From NCBI GenBank assembly GCA_019241535.1, contig JAFAWX010000141.1, positions 1 through 39,342 on the forward strand: DNA of 39,342 nt, in the 5' to 3' direction. The notes under the pieces are model-generated. The model had not been told where the DNA came from, searched no databases, and worked only from the letters and a program-made list of their open reading frames with translations. Of the stretch, positions 17,228-25,864 are shown in pieces. Position 1 is the stretch's first letter. Each line of letters begins with the position of its first letter. The translations under genes and the position numbers were made by a program. The stretch is from Acidobacteriota bacterium. GTDB taxonomy: Bacteria > Acidobacteriota > Terriglobia > Terriglobales > Acidobacteriaceae.

Positions 17228-20200
17228 TTATCGCCTAGCTGCCGCCTGCCGTGCGAGATGGTAGGAGAGCAGTCGATCGGGCAAAAAGAACACTTTGCGG
17301 AAGCTGGCTTCAGCTTCGCTTGACTGCCCTAGACATAGGCTCAGCAGGCCCTCGTTATAAACCCACCACCCGGCGAAGGCACCGCTCTGTGCCATGCTTC
17401 TCGATTCACCGAGTGCCTGTTTCAGACGGGGAATCCAGGCACTCTCATCGAAGCCGGGAAGTTCTTTCGCTCCCAGCCATGCCCAGGCCGTTCCCGCAGA
17501 ACCGGTCGCGGCCGCGGCATGCACGAAGTGTTCTTCTGCGGCTTTCGATGCCCCGCATTGAACCTCCATCTTACCAAGCCAATAGTTCACCCTAGGGGTA
17601 TGCACAAAGGCTTCTAAGCCGTCACTGGTAAAACTCAAGCCCTCGACGGGCTCGCCGAGCCGGCTGACAACACTCGCGGCGGCGCCACAACGTCCATGTT
17701 TTGCTAAAAAAAGAGCACGCTCGAGCTGAATCTCCACCCAGACTTGCCTGACGTTGGTGCCACCTTCTTCGCGTGGAAAGAACCGATCGCGGAACAAGGC
17801 GGTTGCGCGATCGAATTGTTCCATTTCGGCCAGGGCCATGGCGCGCTCAAAAACTAGGTCGGGAGGCATCCTTCCCGGCTCGGGATACGAGTCAAAGACC
17901 TGGGCTCTCTCGCCAGCGCTCCGCCCCAGAATGCTGAGGGACTGATCCGCTCCCTGATACACAGCCGGGTTTTCGGGGTCATTTCGAATACCCTCGAGAA
18001 AAACACTGAGCGCCCCTGCGGCGTCGTCTTTGGCATACAACAGCGCCCTTCCCATGCTGGCATCGAGCACGGGAAATGCGGAAACCGATTTTTTCGCCTC
18101 GCGCCACTCGGCCAGGGCTTCTTCGGTCTTTCCGATAGAGAACAACAGCGTACCGAGCAAATAGTGCGCATTCGCATCGCCCGAATGTGCGCCCACTGCC
18201 GAGCGCAATACGATGAGTTCTTCCTCTCCACTCGGAAAAACGTAGGTCGGCGGCAAATGTGAAGCCTTCAAAGAATCTTCCTCGAACACTTTCCCCATCA
18301 TCTTTTTGCAATAAGCGCGAAAGTACCCGACTAAAGGATCCCTTTCCGGCTCGGGTTCGCCAGGTTCCGTTTCATCGCTGGCGGATTCGGGGTACGGTCG
18401 CGAAAGCACATCGAGTGCCGGCCCGTAAAGACCCAGGCGCATGTATTCGCCTGCAAGCCGTAAGAGACGATGGTCATCGCTGGCCAGCGCTCCCGCTTGT
18501 TGCATAGAAGCTCCGTGCCGCAGGAGAGTGCTGAGCGGAAAGCGTACGAGCAAGGCCTTTGCCTTCGCGCTCGCCTCATGATTTTTCCCCAACGCACTCT
18601 CGACGGCGATGAATTCCTCTGCGGCTCGCGCATCATCAGGTACCGATTTACTTGCCTGCTCTAGGTAGTGCTCGGCTTCGGCGAGGTCATTCTCTCGCGC
18701 AGAGAGCTCGGCTAAGCGCAATGCCGCTGCCGCCCGCCACGTTGGTGATCGATATGCCGCTTCTAGCGTCTGCCTTGCAGCTCGTGATTTTCCTTCCCCG
18801 TCATATGCCAGTCCGAGATAGTAAGCAGCTTCGGCGTCGGTAGTTTGCCGCTCGTGCACGCGTTCGAGACAATAAATGCCATCTTTATAGTCGAGCAGCG
18901 ACACGGCCAAGCGGCCCTCGGCTTTCAACACCGAGTAGCTGTCGGGGAACAATCGGAGCGCCTGTTGGTAGGTCTCGCGCGCGAGCAACAGTTGCCCGTT
19001 GAGCTCCTGCTCTATTCCAAAACGGATCCAGTCATCTTCGCTACGCTTGGACGCATCCGGAAAACGGTACTTCTGTCGAGCCCCAATCGAAATCTCACTC
19101 GCCGGCGTCCAGTCGTACTCATCTCTGACCTGGCGCATCAGGAGCCGCCCCGTGCGATCCCGTACCTCCACGATATATTTCGTGGAACGATCAGCCAACT
19201 TCACTGAACGCAGGAATGTACGCTCTGGAGCGAGATCCTTGCGCACGTTCACGACGGTCGTGCCGTTCTCGAGCACCAGTATGGACGCGTCGGGAAAGGC
19301 TTGATTGGCATTGAACCCGACGAGCAGATCGCGGTCTTGCGTTTTGAGGCTCAACACGCCGGAAAGATTTGCGCGCGTGATCCCTCCGATTTCGCGTACT
19401 GGCATCCAATATTCGGAAAAAGCAATCCTCTGCCGCGGCTCAAGGAAAGAATAGGTTTCTTGGTTCCGGAACAAACCGGCTTGGACCTCGACATATGCGC
19501 TGTTGTTATCCGAAAGGGTCTTTCTCCAGTCCAGACCGTCGGAGTCAGCCCCCCAAGACCAGATCTTTTTCCCAGGCAGTTCGGCGTAATACGAGAAATG
19601 GACCGTGCCCGACTTTGTACGTGGGTTCCAGATCCCCATAAACGGCTCTCGGCTTCCATGCACAAATAAGGAGACCGGGCCATGGATTTGGTTTCGAATG
19701 GTGCTCAGATCGTGGCCATGCTGATCGACGGGCCACGGTTCTACTTCGGTAAATCCGTGACTGGCGGCAAAGGACATGGGATATTCGATGTGAGAGTCAT
19801 CCCAAACCTGCACCGCCGCATTGTTCCACCAATAGAAACGATGTCGCACATCACTGCGATTGCTGAGCACTACCCTCTCTTCCAGCAGGGACGATCCGGG
19901 ACGCAAGCGTAACTCTACGGTCCACTCCATGCCGTACACACGGTCAACATTCCCGACGGTGACGGATGCGGCGCCGTCAGGATCCTGTCCGAAAACGAAC
20001 TCTACAGGTGACAACGAGACCCAATTGTGGGAGACGGGAAAATTGAACTCAATCCCAAACGCAGCCCAAGCGCCGCGGTAGCCAACGTTCGCCTTCTTAA
20101 TGGAAGGATTGGCATAGAACATGGATTGCCCATTGATCTTGTCAATGCAGGTATAGAGATGACCACCCAGATCTGGAAGCACCGAACACTTCAGGTACTC

Positions 20201-20446
20201 ATTTTCAAGGAAAACTGCCCGCCACACGTGATCGGTTCGTCGGTTCGTCAGGTGCGTGCGTAGCGTGTAAGGATAGTTGAACCGCGTGCTCGCCAGTTGA
20301 TCAAAGGGAGGATTTGGATCGGGAAGATCTTCCTCATAAGTCGGGAGCGCGATCGTGCCCTGCCACACGCGCACCTGGGCTCCGGCACCAGCACTCACTA
20401 CAAACAGAAGCACGGCACCCGTGAAGACAGTTGGCAGGAACCTCAT
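17228..20446 (-). CDS. Secreted DUF5107 protein with TPR repeats
   Basis: A protein of 1072 residues with signal peptide MRFLPTVFTGAVLLFVVSAG and a cut near AGA-Q (24). Residues 30-340 are DUF5107, a beta-sandwich resembling the galactose mutarotase fold: ENEYLKCSVLPDLGGHLYTC, YRGAWAAFGIEFNFP and FYWWNNAAVQVWDDSHIEYP are visible. Residues 460-1050 are TPR-like helical repeats. Such proteins are exported and probably bind or modify carbohydrates, but no reaction is established. The frame is open 50 residues further upstream, but that part is Arg-rich and read over a pseudogene, so ATG at 20446 is chosen. The start codon overlaps the TGA of the amidohydrolase remnant as ATGA, the mark of former translational coupling. 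Loss of that partner may have left this gene without its own start signals. Confidence 0.87.
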   Translation of the reverse strand: MRFLPTVFTGAVLLFVVSAGAGAQVRVWQGTIALPTYEEDLPDPNPPFDQLASTRFNYPYTLRTHLTNRRTDHVWRAVFLENEYLKCSVLPDLGGHLYTCIDKINGQSMFYANPSIKKANVGYRGAWAAFGIEFNFPVSHNWVSLSPVEFVFGQDPDGAASVTVGNVDRVYGMEWTVELRLRPGSSLLEERVVLSNRSDVRHRFYWWNNAAVQVWDDSHIEYPMSFAASHGFTEVEPWPVDQHGHDLSTIRNQIHGPVSLFVHGSREPFMGIWNPRTKSGTVHFSYYAELPGKKIWSWGADSDGLDWRKTLSDNNSAYVEVQAGLFRNQETYSFLEPRQRIAFSEYWMPVREIGGITRANLSGVLSLKTQDRDLLVGFNANQAFPDASILVLENGTTVVNVRKDLAPERTFLRSVKLADRSTKYIVEVRDRTGRLLMRQVRDEYDWTPASEISIGARQKYRFPDASKRSEDDWIRFGIEQELNGQLLLARETYQQALRLFPDSYSVLKAEGRLAVSLLDYKDGIYCLERVHERQTTDAEAAYYLGLAYDGEGKSRAARQTLEAAYRSPTWRAAAALRLAELSARENDLAEAEHYLEQASKSVPDDARAAEEFIAVESALGKNHEASAKAKALLVRFPLSTLLRHGASMQQAGALASDDHRLLRLAGEYMRLGLYGPALDVLSRPYPESASDETEPGEPEPERDPLVGYFRAYCKKMMGKVFEEDSLKASHLPPTYVFPSGEEELIVLRSAVGAHSGDANAHYLLGTLLFSIGKTEEALAEWREAKKSVSAFPVLDASMGRALLYAKDDAAGALSVFLEGIRNDPENPAVYQGADQSLSILGRSAGERAQVFDSYPEPGRMPPDLVFERAMALAEMEQFDRATALFRDRFFPREEGGTNVRQVWVEIQLERALFLAKHGRCGAAASVVSRLGEPVEGLSFTSDGLEAFVHTPRVNYWLGKMEVQCGASKAAEEHFVHAAAATGSAGTAWAWLGAKELPGFDESAWIPRLKQALGESRSMAQSGAFAGWWVYNEGLLSLCLGQSSEAEASFRKVFFLPDRLLSYHLARQAAARR

Positions 20447-20778
20447 GAGGCGATGGGCAGGTGCAGCAATCGGGCTGCGTTCCCGTGATAAACGATGGTC
20501 AGCACGCGGTCTGGCAGTTCGAGCCGTAGATCTTCGAGCGGCCCTGCGGGGAAATCCGGGCGGACGCATAATCGAAATACTCATCGTCGGTCTCAAGAAA
20601 ACGGGAATAGACTATAACCGATCACTGAACACTTGCTGCGGGACATCGTCGCCGTGAGGTGTGGCGTCTGTTTCCAAACAAAATTCACTCCTGTAACTAT
20701 CGAAAAACCTGCGTGCGGTGCGCGACTCCCTTCCGAGTCCCCAATTCTACCGGGCGACATTTACTCAGTCTCGCGGCA
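20443..20778 (-). pseudogene. Remnant of an amidohydrolase (amidohydrolase 2 family), 3' end in three frames
   Basis: Pieces of one protein end are found in three frames in the correct order. First is RTARRFFDSY and DATPHGDDVPQQVFSDRL. Second is YSRFLETDDEYFDYASARIS then PQGRSKIYGS. Third is LELPDRVLTIVYHGNAARLL, ending at the TGA at 20443-20445. This order and wording match the C-terminus of TIM-barrel metal-dependent hydrolases of the amidohydrolase 2 family. Stop codons and at least two frameshifts break it, and the metal-binding N-terminal part is missing. The remnant runs up to the stop of the methyltransferase gene, so a deletion probably joined the two. Its TGA overlaps the start of the DUF5107 gene, suggesting an old operon of the two. 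Confidence 0.75.
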
Positions 20779-21543
20779 TTACCTCCCGCAGGCCAAAAAC
20801 CGAAGTCGCATGTAATCCGCTGTCCAGCGGCCTTGTTGGTCACACAAAGCCGGCTGAAGTCTTGCAGTCACTTCGTCGAGAAATGACGAGCGCCTTTCCT
20901 CGGCCACACAGTTTATAAATGAAACCGCAAAAGTCTCCAGCCACTTGCGCATTCCGCTGCGGAGCGGCGTGGGACGTGGAATCAGGGCTATATATTGGAT
21001 TTGAAAGCCATTGCGTTCGAGCCGAGCGCGATATTCCTCTTGTGTGGGAAAGTACCAGGGAATGAGCCGGGCCGGGTTGCTGATTTCATATCGTTCGAGC
21101 GCGGCACAAAGCGCCACAACCACTGCGGCTACGCAGCCGTGGCCTCCCATTTCGCCGGCGAAGCGCCCGCCAGGTTTCAGCGCACGGCGTAGGCCGGCGA
21201 TGATGGCATCCGGATCGCGCTTCATCCAGTGCAGGGCAGCATTGGAGAAGACGGCATCGAACTCGGCTTGGAATTCGAGATTGTATGCGTCCATCAGGCG
21301 CGCATCGATTCCGCGCTGCTTTGCGGCGAAAACCATGTCAGCCGAAGCGTCGACGCCGATTACTTCAGCGCCGGCTGCAAGTAGCTTTTCTGTGAGAGCC
21401 CCATCCCCGCAACCGAGATCGAGAATCCGCTCGCCTGGTTGCGGGTTGAGCAGGTCGACCACGGGCTGACCGAGGTCAGAGACGAAGCGAGCGTTCTCGG
21501 CGTAACCTGAGGCATTCCATTCCTGTCCGGGAGCGCTCTGCAT
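20779..21543 (-). CDS. Class I SAM-dependent methyltransferase (trans-aconitate methyltransferase-like)
   Basis: A protein of 254 residues with a Rossmann-type methyltransferase domain. Motif I is ILDLGCGDG (40-48), with the following acidic residue in VIGVDAS. DAVFSNAALHWM holds the motif IV region, and RALKPGGRFAGEMGGHG is the post-motif. The start WNASGYAENARFVSDLGQPV and the AALHW motif resemble the trans-aconitate methyltransferase (Tam) group, so a small organic acid is a possible substrate. That is inferred, and many relatives are uncharacterised. ATG at 21543 is the natural start. No partner gene is evident: upstream is a gene-poor stretch, and downstream is the amidohydrolase remnant. 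Confidence 0.88.
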   Translation of the reverse strand: MQSAPGQEWNASGYAENARFVSDLGQPVVDLLNPQPGERILDLGCGDGALTEKLLAAGAEVIGVDASADMVFAAKQRGIDARLMDAYNLEFQAEFDAVFSNAALHWMKRDPDAIIAGLRRALKPGGRFAGEMGGHGCVAAVVVALCAALERYEISNPARLIPWYFPTQEEYRARLERNGFQIQYIALIPRPTPLRSGMRKWLETFAVSFINCVAEERRSSFLDEVTARLQPALCDQQGRWTADYMRLRFLACGR

Positions 21544-22317
21544 TTCTCTATCCTAATGATTCAAGTAGCCATTTCGATCCCCATACCGTGCATATCGGGC
21601 CCTGCCCAGGATAGTCTGGCTTTCCCTTGCGGCGCCCGATGAAGGCTGGGGTTTTCCTGGCTCGCTCGATCCGGACAGCCTTACGGGAATCGCGAGTGCC
21701 TTTCCTGCTCCCCTCGGGCTATGTTGCAACCTTCAACCTTTCGGCGGAAATTGAGCTTCGCCCGGGAGTATTCAAACCGGTCGCCTGGCGCTGCGAACAA
21801 ACTCTTAATCCGGATGGCTCAATCCTCGTGGAGCTGCGTGGACCCAATGATGCGGGATCGCGCAAAGGAGTCCAGCGCTGCACAGAAAACTCGCCGGAGT
21901 GCAGCGGAGATACATTCTCTTTGATGGCTTCTAAACCGCCCACAATCTCCTCCCTACGCTGGTCGTCTGCGCGCTTCCTTTTCCGTCGAGCGTCATTAAC
22001 TACATCGACGCATTCGCTACCGTCTAAGATCACCGCTGTTAATGTACTCCCCTCCGACCTGTGCGGAAGAATGAGTCGTCAGCGTCAACGGCCTCAGCGG
22101 ATCGAAAGCAGGTATCGGAATTTAATTATCATGGCATTGTTCTTTGTTCTGACTTGCACCACGGGATGCACGAGTGTGATCCCATCGTGCTTGTTGCCGG
22201 GATCAATTCCCTTCCTCGGCATGCGCATGTTGGTAGGAAAAACCAAAGCCGCCCGGCAGGGACTTGTGCGGGCGCCACGACCCACAACTTGATTCCGAAT
22301 ATGGTACGTGCCAATAG
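21544..22317. other. Gene-poor stretch with one weak open frame
   Basis: A plus-strand frame from 21627 to 22292 is open, but its start is not supported, its composition changes midway, and I recognise no family. The part reading RCEQTLNPDGSILVELRGPN (about 21810-21870) looks more protein-like than the rest and could be a fragment of a lost gene. No RNA gene or repeat is seen. Confidence 0.3.
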
Positions 22318-23076
22318 CTAGGCTTTAAGCGCGTCGACAAGCTCGGGCTTGAGCAGAGACGCCGAGTCTTTATCTAGATAAAGGAATGCGTTCGGATGGG
22401 TCCGGAGGATGGATGCAGGAGCCATGGAACTCACCTTGCCCTGGAAGCACTTTGCGACCGCGTGCGCTTTGCGCGCGTCCGGGACCACGACGATGATCTT
22501 CCGAGCCTCAAGCACTTGGTGCACGGTCATGGACAAGGCACGCCGAGGCACCTCATCGAGACTTTGGAACCAGCCTTCACTGAACTGTTGGCGGCGGCAA
22601 GCTTCGTCCAGGTCAACGACCATGTAAGCCGCATGGGTTTCGAAATCAGCCGGCGGATCATTGAAGGCGAGATGGCCGTTCTCGCCGATACCTACAAAGG
22701 CCACGTCGATCGGCGCTCTGCGAATTTCAGCGGTGATTTCGGGAATTAGTTCGGCCGGATCGCGCTGCCCGTCGAGGAGATGAGCTTTGGTGATCCCCAC
22801 CTTATCGATGAGCCGCTCCCGGAGATATTTTCTAAAACTCGCCGGGTGCGTCTCGGGCATATCGAGGTATTCATCGAGGTGGAACATCTCGACTTTCTTC
22901 CAATCGATGCCCGATATTTTAGTGAGCTCTTCGAGGAACTCGAACTGGGATGCCCCAGTCGCGCCAACGATACGAGCCCATCCTCTCTGCGCGATGGCGT
23001 TGCGGATTTCTCTGCCCGCCTCTCCGGCAGCAGCTTTAGCGAGAGAGCGCTTATCGGAAAACACTTGGACGTTCAC
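22318..23076 (-). CDS. nagB: Glucosamine-6-phosphate deaminase-like protein
   Basis: A protein of 252 residues in the NagB/6-phosphogluconolactonase fold. NagB turns glucosamine-6-phosphate into fructose-6-phosphate and ammonia in the cytoplasm, the exit step of amino sugar salvage. GATGASQ (38-44) is the phosphate loop, and FHLDEY with Asp68 matches the catalytic base region. [14 protein letters not shown] (129-142) keeps the active-site His135, but Asn133 and Asp140 stand where E. coli NagB has Asp141 and Glu148. Such changes are common in the wider family, so activity is likely but not certain. GTG at 23076 is the best start; the frame stays open upstream without ATG. It is divergent from the epimerase pseudogene and would complete the route begun by MurQ, provided a NagA is encoded elsewhere. 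Confidence 0.85.
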   Translation of the reverse strand: MNVQVFSDKRSLAKAAAGEAGREIRNAIAQRGWARIVGATGASQFEFLEELTKISGIDWKKVEMFHLDEYLDMPETHPASFRKYLRERLIDKVGITKAHLLDGQRDPAELIPEITAEIRRAPIDVAFVGIGENGHLAFNDPPADFETHAAYMVVDLDEACRRQQFSEGWFQSLDEVPRRALSMTVHQVLEARKIIVVVPDARKAHAVAKCFQGKVSSMAPASILRTHPNAFLYLDKDSASLLKPELVDALKA

Positions 23077-23212
23077 AGGGCCCCGATTTTGCTTGACTAC
23101 AACCGTCAGAGCATAAACGACAATATTAGTAAGTAACCGAATCAGCCTGGGTTAGACTAGCACGATCACCAATCTAGGAGAACCGCTCGTTCGGCAAAAA
23201 CAGCCGCCTGAC

Positions 23213-23812
23213 ATGCGTGAATTGATAACGCTAACGACAGTAGAAGAACTCGAAGATCGGCTCTCGACGCGGACACAAGCCGATTTGTACCTGTCTCGAG
23301 CTCTCGGGAGACGTTTTGATTCGGCGTCGGCGGGAAAATGGGACCACCTTAGACAAACTACGGCCGCAACGGTCGAGTCCGGGCACGCAGAAGCGCGTTA
23401 TTGGGGTTGCGCGATTTTCTAATCCAGCGTTGCGCCATGAACTCGAAAAAGCAGGAGTTGAGACAATCGCCTGCGACCTGCTTGAACGGCGCTCCCTGGC
23501 GGACTTGCCCGATGTAGAAAACGTGATTTTCATGGCGGGCAAAGTTGGCACCCAAAGCTGCGAGCATCTGAGCGGCGCTATGAACACTTATGTACCCGGA
23601 TTGGCGGCGGACCGGTTTGAAAATCGCGCATTGTCGTGTTCTCAACCGGCAACGTTCATGGCCTGCAACCGGTGAACCGGGGCGGTCCGATCGAGACAAC
23701 CCTGTCGCTCCTGCCCGCCGAGTACGTGCAATCGGCTCTCGCCCGCGAACGAATGTTTGAATACCGTTCCTATTCCTGGGCGATACGGGTGCGGGAATGT
23801 AGCTATCAATGA
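23213..23812 (+). pseudogene. NAD-dependent epimerase/dehydratase pseudogene
   Basis: An extended SDR-type sugar epimerase is recognisable in pieces from three frames in the right order. ATG at 23213 begins MRELITLTTVEELEDRLS. The dinucleotide loop survives as GVGGKMGPP in a second frame. RVIGVARFSNPALRHELEKA then VENVIFMAGKVGT and AMNTYVPGLAADRF follow in a third. RIVVFSTGNVHGLQPVNRGG and ARERMFEYRSYSW return to the first frame and end at TGA 23810-23812. The catalytic S-T and Y-x-x-x-K region and the C-terminal half are lost. At least three frameshifts show long decay rather than sequencing error. It lies between nagB (divergent) and tRNA-Cys. Confidence 0.82.
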
Positions 23813-23859
23813 TTTGGCCATTACTCACCAGCGCTCGAAAGATGTCAATGGAAAGGGTT

Positions 23860-23865
23860 TATAAT
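23860..23865 (+). promoter_or_regulatory. -10 box of tRNA-Cys
   Basis: TATAAT is a perfect -10 consensus, ending 9 bases before the tRNA. The -35 side is weak: TCGAAA at 23835-23840 matches four of six bases with a long 19-base spacer. Confidence 0.5.
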
Positions 23866-23874
23866 GTGACACAT

Positions 23875-23949
23875 GGCGCGGTACCCAAGTGGTAAGGGAG
23901 AGGTCTGCAAAACCTTTATACGTGAGTTCGATTCTCACCCGCGCCTCCA
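23875..23949 (+). tRNA. tRNA-Cys, anticodon GCA
   Basis: The acceptor stem pairs GGCGCGG (23875-23881) with CCGCGCC (23939-23945). The D arm CCC pairs with GGG around AAGTGGTAA. The anticodon arm has loop CTGCAAA on a short AGGT/ACCT stem, and the T arm GTGAG pairs with CTCAC around TTCGATT. Anticodon GCA reads cysteine codons. T at 23946 is the discriminator, and CCA is encoded at 23947-23949. It sits between two decayed genes, but I found no second copy of its 3' end to mark an integrated element. Confidence 0.96.
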
Positions 23950-24125
23950 ATTTATTTAGTCACCACATTTTAAATCGGAGTCCTGCGGTACTGCTGCGAA
24001 GGTGGCTGGACGAACTGCGTACACTGTCTATAAGCAGGCGAAAGCCGGGTACGCGAAGCAGCAACGCGATATAAGAAGCTAGTTAAAGGCTTCGGTTGAG
24101 ATAAACCTCACTGGCTTGGTGGGCC

Positions 24126-24465
24126 TTATTCCTCACGGCTAAGCAGCGCTTCGGCATCTGAAACACGGGCAGCTTGGTTTCGAGAACGCCCCAAACGATA
24201 CGGTGATCGATTTCCGCGTACCCGTGGATCAGGATGTTGCGAAACCCAATGATCCGGCGAAATTCCTTGATCTCGGAAGCGCTTGCGGGATCGATGCGCG
24301 CCAATTGCGCCAAGGCTTCGCCAACAATCTCCAATTGCCGCTCAACCGCCGAACGCAGCATGATGTTGGAACGATAGCCTGCAAAGCTCTTCCTGCAACG
24401 AAGTTCATTGCCGCTGTTGCAGCGGAGACAATGTCCTACAGGTACTTCTTGGACTCAACTTGCAT
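24126..24465 (-). pseudogene. HepT-like (HEPN, DUF86) toxin pseudogene
   Basis: The protein would begin MQVESKKYL at ATG 24465, hit a TAG at 24436-24438, continue DIVSAATAAMNFVAG, shift frame, and go on as SFAGYRSNIMLRSAVERQLE through IGFRNILIHGYAEIDHRIVW to LETKLPVF. A second shift leads to DAEALLSREE and the stop at 24126-24128. The HEPN ribonuclease motif R-x4-H-x-Y is intact as RNILIHGY. HepT toxins pair with MntA antitoxins that AMPylate the conserved tyrosine; that partner, also broken, lies directly upstream and overlaps by 11 bases. A nonsense codon plus two shifts make an active product very unlikely. Confidence 0.82.
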
Positions 24466-24762
24466 AGACGAGCACCCGCGTCGCGTTAATCGTCTGGCGA
24501 AAATATGGGTTCTGGAAAGCGGCATCGACGACCAGGTCTACCGGGCGCTGAAACAACGCTGCAGGTCTTCCAGCAGGCCAAAGTAGGCATCGGGATACTC
24601 GCCCGCGCCAAGTTCCTGGAAGCTGACGAGAAAGTCCAGATCGCTGTGCTCGAGATCGAAGGCGGGGCCGGCCGCGGAACCAACCAGTTCCATCCGTCGC
24701 ACATTTCGGCGTCTGCATATGTGCTCCAGTTCCTCGCGCTTTTCCTCGATCAGGCGGTTCAT
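24455..24762 (-). pseudogene. MntA-like nucleotidyltransferase antitoxin, frameshifted
   Basis: From ATG at 24762 the frame reads MNRLIEEKREELEHICRRRN and then VGSAAGPAFDLEHSDLDFLV, which holds the minimal nucleotidyltransferase pattern G-S ... S-D-L-D. It goes on to LLEDLQRC, where it should shift frame near 24545 into RPVDLVVDAAFQNPYFRQTI and ATRVLVYAS with TGA at 24455. The combined length of about 102 residues is normal for MntA. GGAGGAG lies about 11 bases before the ATG. Its end overlaps the HepT start by 11 bases, so the two were translationally coupled. One frameshift alone could be an error, but the toxin gene is broken three times, so the pair is dead. Confidence 0.8.
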
Positions 24763-24940
24763 GCGGATCCAATCTCCTCCCAGTCATTGTAGCCGAGCGT
24801 TATTGAATCGATATTTGGCGTGAGGGCACACGGCCGCGCGTACGCCTGGTATAGCCGAAGGTTCTTACTCGGATAATCCAATCGAAACACTCAACCACAT
24901 GCCTTCGGCGGACATGGCGCGAGTGTAGCAGAGGTGACCC

Positions 24941-25594
24941 GTGCGGATTCGTTTATCATTCTGTTCCAGTTATGCTGATCGCAGTAAGGTTGTCGTGAAA
25001 CGTGAACTTACGCTGAGATTGGTTCTGAGACTACTGATGAAACTCCTGATGGGCGTACGGGTGTTGTCAGTCATCGTCTTCTTCGCAGCGGTCCCAGGAG
25101 CCCGGGATCTCCCAAGGAGCTTGTACAACTCTGCCCGCTGGTGGGACATCACGATTAGCTGGAATGGAGTCAAGTTCAAGCTACCGCCGCCATGGTTCCC
25201 GTTGGGTAAGGAGGAGCAGGCCGCGGGGACGCTAACTTTCTTTCGGGACCAATTTCCATGGGCAGAGCGCAACTTCTCTGCGATTACTTTCAAGGAACCG
25301 TTCGCTGGTGATTTTTCCCAAAATCCCAAAGACGGTCTTCGAAGGTGGGAACAATTGAAAGATAGCATATGGTCCAAGCCAATTTCGTATCCCAAGGTGA
25401 TTGGCCACTATTACTCTACGGCGCACGGTTCAAAGAACGAATTTCGTTGTGCGAACACGGAGCAGCAGTTTGAGAGTGGCGAGATGCACATGGAAATTGA
25501 GTGCATTGAGACTCGTAACGGCTGGGGCTTCGGGTACGAAGGCAGGCAAGAGGACGTGGCCGAAGCCCTTTTTATCCTGGAGAACGGCGCTTGA
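24941..25594 (+). CDS. Hypothetical protein with one N-terminal hydrophobic segment
   Basis: The frame gives 217 residues from a GTG at 24941. A hydrophobic stretch LMGVRVLSVIVFFAAVPGA lies at about 36-54, so it is exported or anchored. If translation starts at the in-frame ATG at 25037 (MKLLMG), this becomes a classic signal peptide, which may be the better start. The mature part has WWDITISWNGVKFKLPPPWF and a C-terminal region with two cysteines in FRCANTEQQ and IECIETRNGWGFGYEGRQ. I recognise no family. It stands alone between the ruined toxin-antitoxin pair and a methyltransferase. Codon use and length suggest a real gene, but nothing points to a function. Confidence 0.6.
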   Translation: MRIRLSFCSSYADRSKVVVKRELTLRLVLRLLMKLLMGVRVLSVIVFFAAVPGARDLPRSLYNSARWWDITISWNGVKFKLPPPWFPLGKEEQAAGTLTFFRDQFPWAERNFSAITFKEPFAGDFSQNPKDGLRRWEQLKDSIWSKPISYPKVIGHYYSTAHGSKNEFRCANTEQQFESGEMHMEIECIETRNGWGFGYEGRQEDVAEALFILENGA

Positions 25595-25864
25595 AAAAAC
25601 AGTCAGCCTCAATATATTCAACTTGCCGTAATTGTTGCAAATCGCGATGTCGCTCATTGGCATGGAAAAAGGCGAATGGAAGGCCCAAGCTTGCGCAATC
25701 GCCTGAGAGCGTCAGTTGACGTTAACTTCCGGTTAAGCCCTAATCAGCTCCGTGATGCTACCATCCTTTATTAGTCCTCGAGTTTCAGGAGCTGCAGCTC
25801 AATCAGTGGGTATCGCCTGATCTCGACACTGCAACCGGAAGCGCATACACAGTATGGAGCAAAC
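25595..25864. other. Intergenic gap
   Basis: I see no gene here. The right end carries GGAG about six bases before the GTG of the methyltransferase gene, its ribosome site. Confidence 0.4.

Noticed and set aside
20447-20596. 50-codon extension of the DUF5107 protein
   Set aside because: It is Arg-rich, reads through the amidohydrolase remnant in the wrong frame and lies before the real signal peptide.
23875-24762. Integrated element at tRNA-Cys
   Set aside because: No integrase gene and no repeat of the tRNA 3' end could be found by eye in the window.
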